Below are positions 17,639-25,076 of a DNA stretch of 64,000 bases, in pieces. The stretch is taken from assembly GCA_023411375.1 (NCBI GenBank), contig JAEYOW010000038.1:172765-236764 (forward strand), read 5' to 3'. The notes under the pieces are model-generated. The model ran no database searches and was not told the origin of the DNA. It saw nothing but the letters and a program-made list of their open reading frames with translations. The translations under genes and the position numbers were made by a program. The number at the start of each line of letters is the position of its first letter. Within the stretch, counting starts at the first letter, position 1. This DNA is from Bacillota bacterium (GTDB lineage Bacteria; Bacillota; Clostridia; Christensenellales; Aristaeellaceae).

Positions 17639-18448
17639 ATGCAAACCAAAGGAACCAGAAAGCCGCAGGTGGAGGAGGTCAAAAAGCCGGTTCTCACCGG
17701 ATCCTGGCACGGGCATGACGCCTGGAAGCTCGCGGGTAAGCGGGCGCTCTCCATCCTCGCCATTTCCCTTGTATATCTCATCGCGGGCCTGCTGCTCGGC
17801 TTTGACAGCTTGTTTGGGCGCATTGCGTCATGCCTTGTTGTTGTTGGCCTCGCGGTGTATTACCAGTATTATCAGGGAATGGTGCAAGGGCAGGGCGACG
17901 CTGCTTTTGCCGAGATTATGTACACCAGGGACGCCGAAGGCCGCGAGGTTACGCCGAGGGACCGCGAGCGCTGCTTTCATCCGCTTAAGGGCTTTTTCGC
18001 CACGCTGATGGGCGCGGTGCCCTTTGTGCTTTTCGCGCTGGTCTTTGCGTTTATCACCAAACCCGCCAGTTATGTGCTGGGCGTGCTGCCCTCCTGGACG
18101 GAAAGCATGCTTGCGCAGAGCGAGTTTGGCGACGCGCTTCGCTATTATGGTGCCAACGGCGGACTGGCGGCGGTGGATGTGATGCGTGTGATTGACCGCG
18201 CGCTGGTGATGCCGTTCATCAACGTCGCCTCCTACATTGGCGACAGCGCGGCCCTGACGGTAGAGCGTCTGAGCCCGTTGCTTTTGCTGATCGCCCCCTT
18301 GGGCTACGGCTTTGGCTATCGGCAGGGCTTGAACCTGCGTACAAAGATCAATACCGGCATCAAGATGGGCGACGATAAAAAGAAGCGCAAGGAGCGCAAA
18401 GCCCGCAAACAGCGCCAGCGCAGCTCCTCGCCTGAGCGCCTGATTTAG
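17639..18448 (+). CDS. Hypothetical polytopic membrane protein
   Basis: I do not recognise this family. The 269-residue product has about four hydrophobic helices: ALSILAISLVYLIAGLLLG, IASCLVVVGLAVYYQYY, LMGAVPFVLFALVFAFI and LSPLLLLIAPLGYGFGY. The C-terminal tail is strongly basic (KKKRKERKARKQRQR), suggesting a cytoplasmic, possibly nucleic-acid or phospholipid-contacting end. The ATG at 17639 follows AAAGGA by about 8 bases. It lies after alr and four bases before rsmD, so it is likely in the rsmD-coaD transcript. The pattern suggests a structural or scaffolding membrane protein, but nothing catalytic is visible. Confidence 0.75.
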   Translation: MQTKGTRKPQVEEVKKPVLTGSWHGHDAWKLAGKRALSILAISLVYLIAGLLLGFDSLFGRIASCLVVVGLAVYYQYYQGMVQGQGDAAFAEIMYTRDAEGREVTPRDRERCFHPLKGFFATLMGAVPFVLFALVFAFITKPASYVLGVLPSWTESMLAQSEFGDALRYYGANGGLAAVDVMRVIDRALVMPFINVASYIGDSAALTVERLSPLLLLIAPLGYGFGYRQGLNLRTKINTGIKMGDDKKKRKERKARKQRQRSSSPERLI

Positions 18449-18452
18449 CGCC

Positions 18453-19019
18453 GTGCGCATCATTGCCGGAAGCAAGCGCGGCACGCAGCTTTTTGCACCA
18501 AAGGGACAGGATACGCGCCCCACACAGGACAGGGTGAAGGAATCGCTGTTCAGCATTATCCAAGCCTATGTGCCGGATGCGGCGGTTCTGGACCTTTTTG
18601 CGGGAAGCGGCGCTCTGGCGCTGGAGGCTCTCAGCCGGGGAGCGGGCAGCGCCGCGCTGGTGGATATGGACCGCGAGGCCGCCGGGTGTATCCGCCGAAA
18701 CATTGAAAAGCTTGGCTTTAGGGAGTGCGCCCGCCTGTATCAATGCGAGTGGCGGCAGGCGCTGGGCCGGATAAAGCGGGACGGCCTGCGTTTTGACCTT
18801 GTTTTTCTGGACCCGCCTTACCGTATGACGCAGCTGAACGAATTTTGCGCTGTGCTTTCGAAAGACGGACTGCTAAGCGATGGAGCAATGCTGGCGCTGG
18901 AGCACCGCGGCGGTATTACCCCGGCCCTCGGTTCGGGCTTTACCCCTTATGGCGAGCGAAAATACGGCGATACCGAAATCCATTTTTTCCTTTACCATGA
19001 AGAAGAGGATGCGTCCTGA
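18453..19019 (+). CDS. rsmD: 16S rRNA (guanine966-N2)-methyltransferase RsmD
   Basis: RsmD methylates G966 of 16S rRNA using S-adenosylmethionine. The protein is 188 residues. It begins RIIAGSKRGTQLFAPKG and RPTQDRVKESLFSII, has the SAM-binding VLDLFAGSGALALEALSRG, and the N6/N2-methyltransferase motif FLDPPY. It uses a GTG start at 18453; no ATG fits the family N-terminus. The gap to the preceding gene is four bases, and coaD follows after 48 bases, the usual Firmicutes pair. Confidence 0.95.
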   Translation: MRIIAGSKRGTQLFAPKGQDTRPTQDRVKESLFSIIQAYVPDAAVLDLFAGSGALALEALSRGAGSAALVDMDREAAGCIRRNIEKLGFRECARLYQCEWRQALGRIKRDGLRFDLVFLDPPYRMTQLNEFCAVLSKDGLLSDGAMLALEHRGGITPALGSGFTPYGERKYGDTEIHFFLYHEEEDAS

Positions 19020-19067
19020 TGGAACGATCCGGACCCGCTTATAATCACTGGAGGAGGGGATGCGGCG

Positions 19068-19559
19068 GTGAAAAAGGGGCTTTGCGTATATCCCGGGAGC
19101 TTTGACCCGGTCACCAATGGCCATGTGGACATTATTGAGCGCGGCGCGAAGATTTTCCCCGAGGTGATTGTGGCGGTGCTTCACAATCCCGCCAAGGAGG
19201 GAGTATTTCCCATCGCGCAGCGTGTTTCGATGCTCAAGCGCGCCTGCGCGCATATTCCCAACGTGGCTTTTGACTGCTTTGACGGCCTGCTGGTGGATTA
19301 TATGCGCAGGCTGGACGCCGGTATCGTACTGCGAGGCCTTCGGGCCGTAACCGATTTTGAGAGCGAGTTTCAGATGGCGCAGATCAACCACCAGATTTCG
19401 CCGGAGGTTGAAACGCTGTTTTTGATGACAGACCCTAACCACGCCTATTTAAGCTCCAGTGCCGTGCGGGAGATCGGAATGTTCGGCGGGGATGTTTCCC
19501 CGTTTGTGCCTTCATGCATCGTTAAGGACGTACAGTGCGCGCTGGATAGGAGAGAATAA
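19068..19559 (+). CDS. coaD: Phosphopantetheine adenylyltransferase
   Basis: CoaD catalyses the fourth step of coenzyme A synthesis, joining ATP and 4'-phosphopantetheine. The protein is 163 residues, the usual length. The nucleotidyltransferase motif is YPGSFDPVTNGHVDII with the TxGH-type His, and the second is YLSSSAVREIGMFGGDV. LRGLRAVTDFESEFQMA is the substrate loop. The GTG start follows a GGAGGGG ribosome site by about 9 bases. It sits between rsmD and the coiled-coil gene and is probably cotranscribed with both. Confidence 0.97.
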   Translation: MKKGLCVYPGSFDPVTNGHVDIIERGAKIFPEVIVAVLHNPAKEGVFPIAQRVSMLKRACAHIPNVAFDCFDGLLVDYMRRLDAGIVLRGLRAVTDFESEFQMAQINHQISPEVETLFLMTDPNHAYLSSSAVREIGMFGGDVSPFVPSCIVKDVQCALDRRE

Positions 19560-19570
19560 GGAGGATAACC

Positions 19571-20209
19571 ATGCAGCAGGATGCCATTTCAGCCTTCAGA
19601 AAGAATTTGAACGATCTGGAAGAAGCGATGATGCAAGCCAAACGCGTGCCGCTGAGCAACATGTGCATGGTGGATCGCGATCGCTTGCTGGGTCTGGTCA
19701 GCACGATATCAAACGATCTGCCCGCCGCATTCGCGCAATGCGAGGGCGTCGTGCAAAACCAGATCAGCATTATCACGGAAGCCAACGAACGCGCGGAGCA
19801 AACCAAGCAAAACGCCACCATGCGCGCCAACCAGTATGTAAACGATGCGAAGGCGCAGGCGCAGCAGACCACCATGCAGGCCAACCAGCAGGCGCAGGAA
19901 ATGATGAAGAAGGCCCAGCAGCAAGCGTCCACCATGGTGCGCGACGCGCAGGAGCAGGCGAGCAAGCTCGTCAAGGATGCGGAAATCCGCGCCCGTCAGC
20001 TTGTGAGCGAGCAGGAAATTGTTGCCCGCGCCAATATGGAGGCCGAGGAGCTCAAGCAGGGTACTCAGGAAGAAATCGAAAAGCTGTATTCAGACGTATA
20101 CCGGCATATCGACGAGGTGCTGGCTCAGCTTGACCGCTCCATCAGCGAAAAGCTTACGGATATCCGTATGACGCGCCAGCAGATTGATCAGAGCATGAGC
20201 ATGCGGTGA
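19571..20209 (+). CDS. Coiled-coil protein of seven tandem hendecad repeats
   Basis: This 212-residue protein is mostly helical. Residues 71-147 form seven unbroken 11-residue repeats, each with Ala at positions 1 and 5 (A71/A75, A82/A86 and so on to A137/A141). Positions 8-9 are mostly hydrophobic (YV, MM, MV, LV). Examples are AQQQASTMVRD and AQEQASKLVKD. Such hendecads make right-handed coiled coils, as in ATP-synthase stalk subunits and some DivIVA-like proteins. The N-terminal 70 residues and the C-terminal EIEKLYSDVYRHIDEVLAQL are also helical. AAGGAGG precedes the ATG by about 5 bases. It is 11 bases after coaD. It may be a cytoskeletal or membrane-stalk scaffold (inference). Confidence 0.85.
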   Translation: MQQDAISAFRKNLNDLEEAMMQAKRVPLSNMCMVDRDRLLGLVSTISNDLPAAFAQCEGVVQNQISIITEANERAEQTKQNATMRANQYVNDAKAQAQQTTMQANQQAQEMMKKAQQQASTMVRDAQEQASKLVKDAEIRARQLVSEQEIVARANMEAEELKQGTQEEIEKLYSDVYRHIDEVLAQLDRSISEKLTDIRMTRQQIDQSMSMR

Positions 20210-20234
20210 CGCCGCCTCTATATACCGATGACGT

Positions 20235-20263
20235 GGCGCCCGGCAATAAAATTGCCGGGCGCC
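20235..20263 (+). terminator. Strong hairpin after the rsmD-coaD-coiled-coil operon
   Basis: GGCGCCCGGCAAT (20235-20247) pairs perfectly with 20251-20263 across a three-base AAA loop. The following GCTTGTT is only weakly T-rich, so termination may be partial. Confidence 0.65.
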
Positions 20264-20374
20264 GCTTGTTAAATGCTCCCCGCGCTGCATGCACTTGGCA
20301 CGGCTATTTCAGACCCCGCAGGCTACAATAGGCGTGGGAACCTTCTGAAATACGCAAGGGAAAGGACGACGTGC

Positions 20375-21379
20375 ATGCCAAAAACCAAGGCGTCCCTGCT
20401 GGTGCTCGCGGCCACAGCTATAACGGTTGCGACCCTGTTTCTGCTGCCGTTCACGCCTAAAGTGGCGGTTCGTACAGCCGTTGTGGAGCGTGGAGCGTTA
20501 TCGAGAACCACGCTTCTGGAAGGAATCGTCAGCTACCAGGACGAGCAGCCGTGCGTTAGCTACCAGGCCGGACGCGTAAGCGCCGTTCACGTGCGCCAGG
20601 GCCAGCGCGTTCATGCGGGGGACCTGCTTTTCAGTATGGATACAAGCGCCGAGGAAGCGGCTTTGGCGTCCATATCGCAAATGCTTTACGAGCAGGAAAA
20701 ACTGCTAAGCGGGTTTGAACGCGCGGACGCGCTGGCGGCGGCGGTGCTTCAAAGCACGTGGGACGCCCGTAAGACAGAAGGCGAATTGCGCGCAAGCATC
20801 GCCTCCAAGCAGGTACGCGCCGCTGCCGACGGCGTGGTCGCAGGCGTGTACGCGGACGCGGGCGACTATGTTCCGGCGCTTTCCGTTCTGGGCGCCGTGC
20901 GTGGCGAAAACCGTTGCGTTACAGCCGTCAACCGCGTCGGCGGAGCTGTGGAAGCGATACCCGGTACGGTTGCGGATATCAAGGACGCATCCGGAAAACA
21001 GCTTGGACTGGCGACACTGGTATCCATGGGAGTTCCCCAGGCGGATACTCAAACGTCGCAGTATGTTCAGACGCTGACCTTTCTTCCATCGGAGGATGGA
21101 GCGCTTGCGCAGGCTGAGATAGGGGGCAGGGTGACGGTCGAGATGCTGCTGGATTCCAGCGCCGGAGCGACGCTTGCGCCGGTAGCGGCTGTCGGCAAAG
21201 GCGACCGGGTTTGGATCGTTGCGAATGGCGTCGCATCTCCCGTTGAGATTGATGTAAGCCGGCGAAACGAGCAGTATGTCAGCGTACCGGAGACGCTGGC
21301 AGGCCAGCGCGTGATTCTGCTGCCGGATGAATACGCGCTTTATGCCGGCTGCTCCGTCAAGGAGGCCAAAAAGCGTTGA
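20375..21379 (+). CDS. HlyD/MacA-type membrane fusion protein
   Basis: This is a 334-residue periplasm-facing adaptor of a MacAB-type ABC exporter. It has an N-terminal membrane anchor (ASLLVLAATAITVATLFLL), then a barrel-sandwich half (VSYQAGRVSAVHVRQGQRV, a lipoyl-like turn), a short helical hairpin and ADGVVAGVYADAGDYV. The C-terminal beta-barrel follows with LAPVAAVGKGDRVWIV. The ATG at 20375 is preceded by AAGGGAAAGGA. Its stop overlaps the permease start (TTGA), so the two are translated together. The coiled-coil hairpin is short, as expected in Gram-positive bacteria without an outer membrane. Confidence 0.8.
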   Translation: MPKTKASLLVLAATAITVATLFLLPFTPKVAVRTAVVERGALSRTTLLEGIVSYQDEQPCVSYQAGRVSAVHVRQGQRVHAGDLLFSMDTSAEEAALASISQMLYEQEKLLSGFERADALAAAVLQSTWDARKTEGELRASIASKQVRAAADGVVAGVYADAGDYVPALSVLGAVRGENRCVTAVNRVGGAVEAIPGTVADIKDASGKQLGLATLVSMGVPQADTQTSQYVQTLTFLPSEDGALAQAEIGGRVTVEMLLDSSAGATLAPVAAVGKGDRVWIVANGVASPVEIDVSRRNEQYVSVPETLAGQRVILLPDEYALYAGCSVKEAKKR

Positions 21380-22515
21380 AGCGGTATGATTTGTGGAAAT
21401 TAAGCTTTTTGAATATTTTTGCCACGCCAACCAGATCCGTGCTAACGATTTTGGGCATGGCCATCGGTATCGGCGCGATTTTGGCCGTGCTGACCCTTGG
21501 AGACGCGGGCAGGACGCAGGTGGAAAGCGAGATGGCCCGGCTGGGCATCGACAAGGTCTGGCTGACGGCAAATGAGGGCGCGGCGCTCAGGCATGGCGAC
21601 GCTGCCCTTCTGGCGGATGCGCTCAGCACTACCGTAACGGAGCAGGTGTACGCGCCGGCTACCGTACGCTGCCGCGACGAGGAGCAAGTCGGCGTTGTGG
21701 TTGGGTGCACTCCCGATTATATGGGTATTATGGATACGCAGGTGCTTGCCGGGCGCGCGTTGTACCCCCTGGAATGGAAGCAGGGGGGACGAAGCGTGCT
21801 GCTCGGACGCACGCTCGCCCAGGAGCTTGGCGCGCTGACAGGCGACATTGTAAGCGTGTCAGGCGTTACATTTCGCTGCGTGGGCGTCGTCGAGCAGCGC
21901 AACGAGCTATCCCAGGTGAACGCGGAGCGAGCCGTCTTTGTGCCGGTGGCGGTATTTTGCGAGTTGATGGGACAAACGGTGCACGAGATTACCCTGAGCG
22001 TGCCCAAAAGCACCAAGCCGCAGGCGGTAGCGGCAATGGCGGTGGACGTCATGCGTTCACAAAGAAATATTGACGTTCAGGCTACCACAATGCAGGTGCA
22101 GATCGAGGCGGCAAACAGCGTGATGGCAATTTTTGTGGACGTACTCAAATGGGTGGCTGCCATATGCATTCTGGTGGGCGGAATCGGCGTAATGAACATA
22201 TTACTGGTCAGCGTACGCGAGCGCAGGCGTGAGATTGGCATCATGAAATCCCTCGGCACGACGCGCGCGCAAATTTGCATGCTGTTTTTGCTGGAGGCGC
22301 TTATTTATGCCATTGTTGGCGGCGTCCTGGGGATTGCCATTGGCTTTGGATTAATCGGTACGGCGGGGAGCAGCATCGGGCTTCATCCGGTGGTGCGCTT
22401 TAGGGACTGTGCGCTGGTATTTGCGTCCGCGTTGCTGGTCGGGCTGTTCTTCGGCGTAATGCCCGCCTCACGCGCTTCCCAACTGCGTCCTGTTGACGCT
22501 CTCCGGGAAGAATAG
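21376..22515 (+). CDS. MacB/FtsX-family ABC transporter permease
   Basis: This is a 379-residue permease with the MacB plan: one transmembrane helix near the N-terminus (NIFATPTRSVLTILGMAIGIGAIL), a large extracytoplasmic domain (about 55-265), then three helices. The FtsX signature GGIGVMNILLVSVRERRREIGIMKSLG is followed by ASRASQLRPVDALREE. The start is a TTG that overlaps the stop of the adaptor gene. No MacB-type ATPase lies beside it; the next ATPase (22711) is the sugar-importer kind. The exporter ATPase must be elsewhere, or the permease works with a shared one (inference). Confidence 0.88.
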   Translation: MKRYDLWKLSFLNIFATPTRSVLTILGMAIGIGAILAVLTLGDAGRTQVESEMARLGIDKVWLTANEGAALRHGDAALLADALSTTVTEQVYAPATVRCRDEEQVGVVVGCTPDYMGIMDTQVLAGRALYPLEWKQGGRSVLLGRTLAQELGALTGDIVSVSGVTFRCVGVVEQRNELSQVNAERAVFVPVAVFCELMGQTVHEITLSVPKSTKPQAVAAMAVDVMRSQRNIDVQATTMQVQIEAANSVMAIFVDVLKWVAAICILVGGIGVMNILLVSVRERRREIGIMKSLGTTRAQICMLFLLEALIYAIVGGVLGIAIGFGLIGTAGSSIGLHPVVRFRDCALVFASALLVGLFFGVMPASRASQLRPVDALREE

Positions 22516-22555
22516 GGCAATTTGAGAGGAAGGCGTGGTCTGTTTTTTGCCGCCG

Positions 22556-22570
22556 TGTACATCATGTACA
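22556..22570. promoter_or_regulatory. Palindrome in the msmX upstream region, possible operator
   Basis: TGTACATCATGTACA is a perfect 7-bp inverted repeat around a single C. It lies about 57 bases upstream of the msmX -10 element, in an AT-rich stretch that contrasts with its GC-rich surroundings. It may bind a regulator of sugar genes. Confidence 0.35.
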
Positions 22571-22626
22571 AATGACATATTTAATCTTAGTCGATTCAGT
22601 CAATATGAAAATTAAAAAAATTCATA

Positions 22627-22632
22627 TATAAT
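22627..22632 (+). promoter_or_regulatory. -10 element of msmX
   Basis: A perfect TATAAT lies 78 bases before the msmX ATG in an AT-rich region (22571-22632). No clear -35 hexamer is at the right distance. Transcription would include a leader of about 70 bases. Confidence 0.45.
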
Positions 22633-22710
22633 ACAGACAGTTCAATGCGGTGCGTTCCATCGATCTGTGGCATGGATACGTAAGCATTCATTAAAAAGGA
22701 GGCTTCTCTC

Positions 22711-23832
22711 ATGGCAAGCGTATCGCTCAATCACATCTATAAGATCTACGCCGGTAATGTGACCGCTGTCAGCGACTTCTGCCTGGATATCGAGGACAAA
22801 GAGTTTATTGTTTTGGTCGGCCCTTCCGGCTGCGGTAAGTCCACCACGCTGCGCATGGTCGCCGGCCTGGAGGAAATCTCCAGCGGCGAACTCTACATCG
22901 GCGACCGCTTGGTTAACGACGTGGCGCCCAAGGATCGCGACATCGCGATGGTGTTCCAGAACTACGCCCTGTATCCTCACATGACCGTGTTTGACAACAT
23001 GGCTTTCGGCCTTAAGCTGCGCAAGACCCCCAAGGCGGAAATCAAGCAGCGCGTGGAAGAAGCCGCCAAAATCCTGGATATTTCTCACCTGCTCAACCGC
23101 AAGCCCAAGGCTTTGTCCGGTGGTCAGCGCCAGCGCGTTGCCCTCGGCCGTGCCATCGTGCGTGAGCCGAAGGTCTTCCTGATGGACGAGCCGCTGTCCA
23201 ACTTGGACGCCAAGCTGCGCGTCGCGATGCGTACCGAGATCACCAAGCTGCATCAGCGCTTGCAGACCACCTTCATCTATGTTACCCACGATCAGACCGA
23301 GGCCATGACGATGGGTTCCCGCATCGTGGTTATGAAGGATGGCTTCGTGCAGCAGGTTGATTCTCCCCAGAACCTGTACGACTATCCTGCCAACCTGTTT
23401 GTGGCCGGCTTCATCGGCAGCCCGCAGATGAACTTCTTCACCGTTAAGCTGGAGAAGGAAGGCAACGATGTGGCCGCGATCTTCGGCGAGAGCAAGATCA
23501 TCATTCCGCCCAGCAAGCTGTCCAAGTTCGCGGATGAGGATTACATCGGCAAGGAAGTCTATATGGGCATTCGTCCCGAGAACATCCATGACGAGGACGT
23601 TTTCGTTCAGGCCGCTCCCAACGCCGTTATCAACGCGACCGTTGAGGTGACCGAGCTCATGGGTGCCGAGACTTATCTCTACCTGTCCACCAGCGGCAAG
23701 GAAGAGAACATCGTTGCCCGCGTGAACCCCCGTACCACCAGCCGTGCCGGCCAGCAGATTCAGGTTGCGTTCGACGTCAACCACCTCCACTTCTTCGACA
23801 AGGAGACCGAGGTTACCCTGCTTACCCGCTAA
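22711..23832 (+). CDS. msmX: Sugar ABC transporter ATP-binding protein, MsmX/UgpC type
   Basis: This is a 373-residue ATPase that powers carbohydrate importers. Motifs are Walker A GPSGCGKST, Q-loop VFQNYALYPHMTV, signature LSGGQRQRVALGRAI, Walker B VFLMDEPLSNLDAKLR and the His switch YVTHDQ. The C-terminal TOBE domain contains GIRPENIHDEDV. AAAGGAGG precedes the ATG. The codons are strongly biased to a small C/G-ending set, suggesting high expression. No permease or binding protein is next to it, as for MsmX, which serves several importers at once (established for Bacillus MsmX; inference here). A terminator follows. Confidence 0.95.
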   Translation: MASVSLNHIYKIYAGNVTAVSDFCLDIEDKEFIVLVGPSGCGKSTTLRMVAGLEEISSGELYIGDRLVNDVAPKDRDIAMVFQNYALYPHMTVFDNMAFGLKLRKTPKAEIKQRVEEAAKILDISHLLNRKPKALSGGQRQRVALGRAIVREPKVFLMDEPLSNLDAKLRVAMRTEITKLHQRLQTTFIYVTHDQTEAMTMGSRIVVMKDGFVQQVDSPQNLYDYPANLFVAGFIGSPQMNFFTVKLEKEGNDVAAIFGESKIIIPPSKLSKFADEDYIGKEVYMGIRPENIHDEDVFVQAAPNAVINATVEVTELMGAETYLYLSTSGKEENIVARVNPRTTSRAGQQIQVAFDVNHLHFFDKETEVTLLTR

Positions 23833-23852
23833 TTGAAAAATGGTTTACCTGT

Positions 23853-23883
23853 CGCCCTTCCGCTAAGCCGGAAGGGCGCTTTT
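23853..23883 (+). terminator. Rho-independent terminator of msmX
   Basis: CGCCCTTCCG and CGGAAGGGCG form a 10-bp stem around CTAAGC, followed by CTTTT. It lies 20 bases past the msmX stop. Confidence 0.8.
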
Positions 23884-23963
23884 GTGCGCATATGGCGGCG
23901 AACCCTTTGCATATCCTCACACGAGCGCGAATTTTCGCGGAACCGCAAAGGGGGAAAGCATTT

Positions 23964-25007
23964 ATGAAGGATCGCTGCGCCGGAGGCGCGATGGCCTGCG
24001 TTGGAGCGGTTATTGGCGCGGGTTTTGCGTCCGGCCGGGAGGTCGTTACTTTTTTTTCGCGCTATGGAGCGCATTCCTGGTGGCTTATTCTGCTTTCCGC
24101 ACTGGTGATGATGCTCCTGTGCGCGATTAGTATGCGTGAAGCCAGCAGGCTTTGCGCGAAAAGCTGGTGCTCGATTTACAGCAAAAGCCCGAAGCCTGTA
24201 CAGTTTGGAACGCAGGTCTGCGTCGCTTTGCTAATGGCAGTTACGGGTGGCGCGATGGTGTCCGCGGCAGGGCATATGATTGCACTGCTCTGGCCGTCAG
24301 AATGGGCATATCCTGTCGGCGCGGTGGGCACACTGTTGTTGGCGTGGTTCATCGGTTTCGGAGGCACAAGACCGCTATCCGTTATCAGCGGAGTGCTGGC
24401 AACGCTGTTTTTGATTGCGGTGGTTATGGTTTTGGCCTGTGAGCCCGGCGGCGAAGCAGCAGTCGTCCCGCTAAACGCCCCGCCCGCCTTTGGATCACTT
24501 CTGTGGGCGGCTGTGCGCGCCTCGGCGTATGCGGCGATGAACCTGACCATCGCTATCGGCGTGATCTGCAAATGCGCAAAACGCTCGAAGCGCGGCGTGT
24601 GCCGGCTCTCGGCTTTGTTTGGCTTTACGCTGATCGCGTTGCTTTTCCTCAGCAACTACCTCTATCTGAAGCATCCGGAGCTTGAAAACGAGGCGTTCCC
24701 GGTGGTCAGGCTGCTTTCGGGCTTCGGACGCCCAGGCTTTGTGGCGAGCGTTTTGTTGCTGTATCTGGCGATATTTACAACGTTGATCGCAATTGTTTGT
24801 ACGCTTCGCAACGCCGTTGACGCGCATGTCAAGACGCCCACCCTTTCCGCCATCGCGACCCTTGGACTTCCGCTGGCGGTATCGGTCGTCGGCTTTGCGG
24901 AAATTGTGGAGAGCCTGTATGCCCCCGCCGGATTGGGCTGTTTCGTGCTGGTGTTTGTTCCGTTGATGATCAGGCGCAGACGGGCCGGGCGGCAAAAAGC
25001 CTCTTGA
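23964..25007 (+). CDS. YkvI-like membrane transporter
   Basis: This is a 347-residue membrane protein with roughly nine or ten helices. The N-terminal GAVIGAGFASGREVVTFFSRYG is the signature of the YkvI group, distant relatives of amino-acid permeases of the LeuT fold. Other helices include WWLILLSALVMMLLCAISM, YPVGAVGTLLLAWFIGFGG and GVLATLFLIAVVMVLAC. The ATG at 23964 is chosen because AAAGGGGGAAAG lies just upstream; the longer frame runs into the terminator. The substrate is unknown. The promoter of the next gene overlaps its stop codon. Confidence 0.82.
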   Translation: MKDRCAGGAMACVGAVIGAGFASGREVVTFFSRYGAHSWWLILLSALVMMLLCAISMREASRLCAKSWCSIYSKSPKPVQFGTQVCVALLMAVTGGAMVSAAGHMIALLWPSEWAYPVGAVGTLLLAWFIGFGGTRPLSVISGVLATLFLIAVVMVLACEPGGEAAVVPLNAPPAFGSLLWAAVRASAYAAMNLTIAIGVICKCAKRSKRGVCRLSALFGFTLIALLFLSNYLYLKHPELENEAFPVVRLLSGFGRPGFVASVLLLYLAIFTTLIAIVCTLRNAVDAHVKTPTLSAIATLGLPLAVSVVGFAEIVESLYAPAGLGCFVLVFVPLMIRRRRAGRQKAS

Positions 25008-25032
25008 CATTTGATGGTTGATACAGTAGGAT
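25004..25032 (+). promoter_or_regulatory. Sigma-A promoter of the GH65 gene
   Basis: TTGACA (perfect -35), 17 bases, then TAGGAT. The -35 overlaps the stop codon of the upstream transporter gene. The start codon is 45 bases downstream. Confidence 0.75.
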
Positions 25033-25076
25033 AGCCATAGTACAAACGATTGCACGCGGGAAGGGAGACTGCTCAA

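Noticed and set aside
22642..23790. Minus-strand open frame of 382 codons over msmX
   Set aside because: Antisense shadow produced by the strongly biased codons of msmX.
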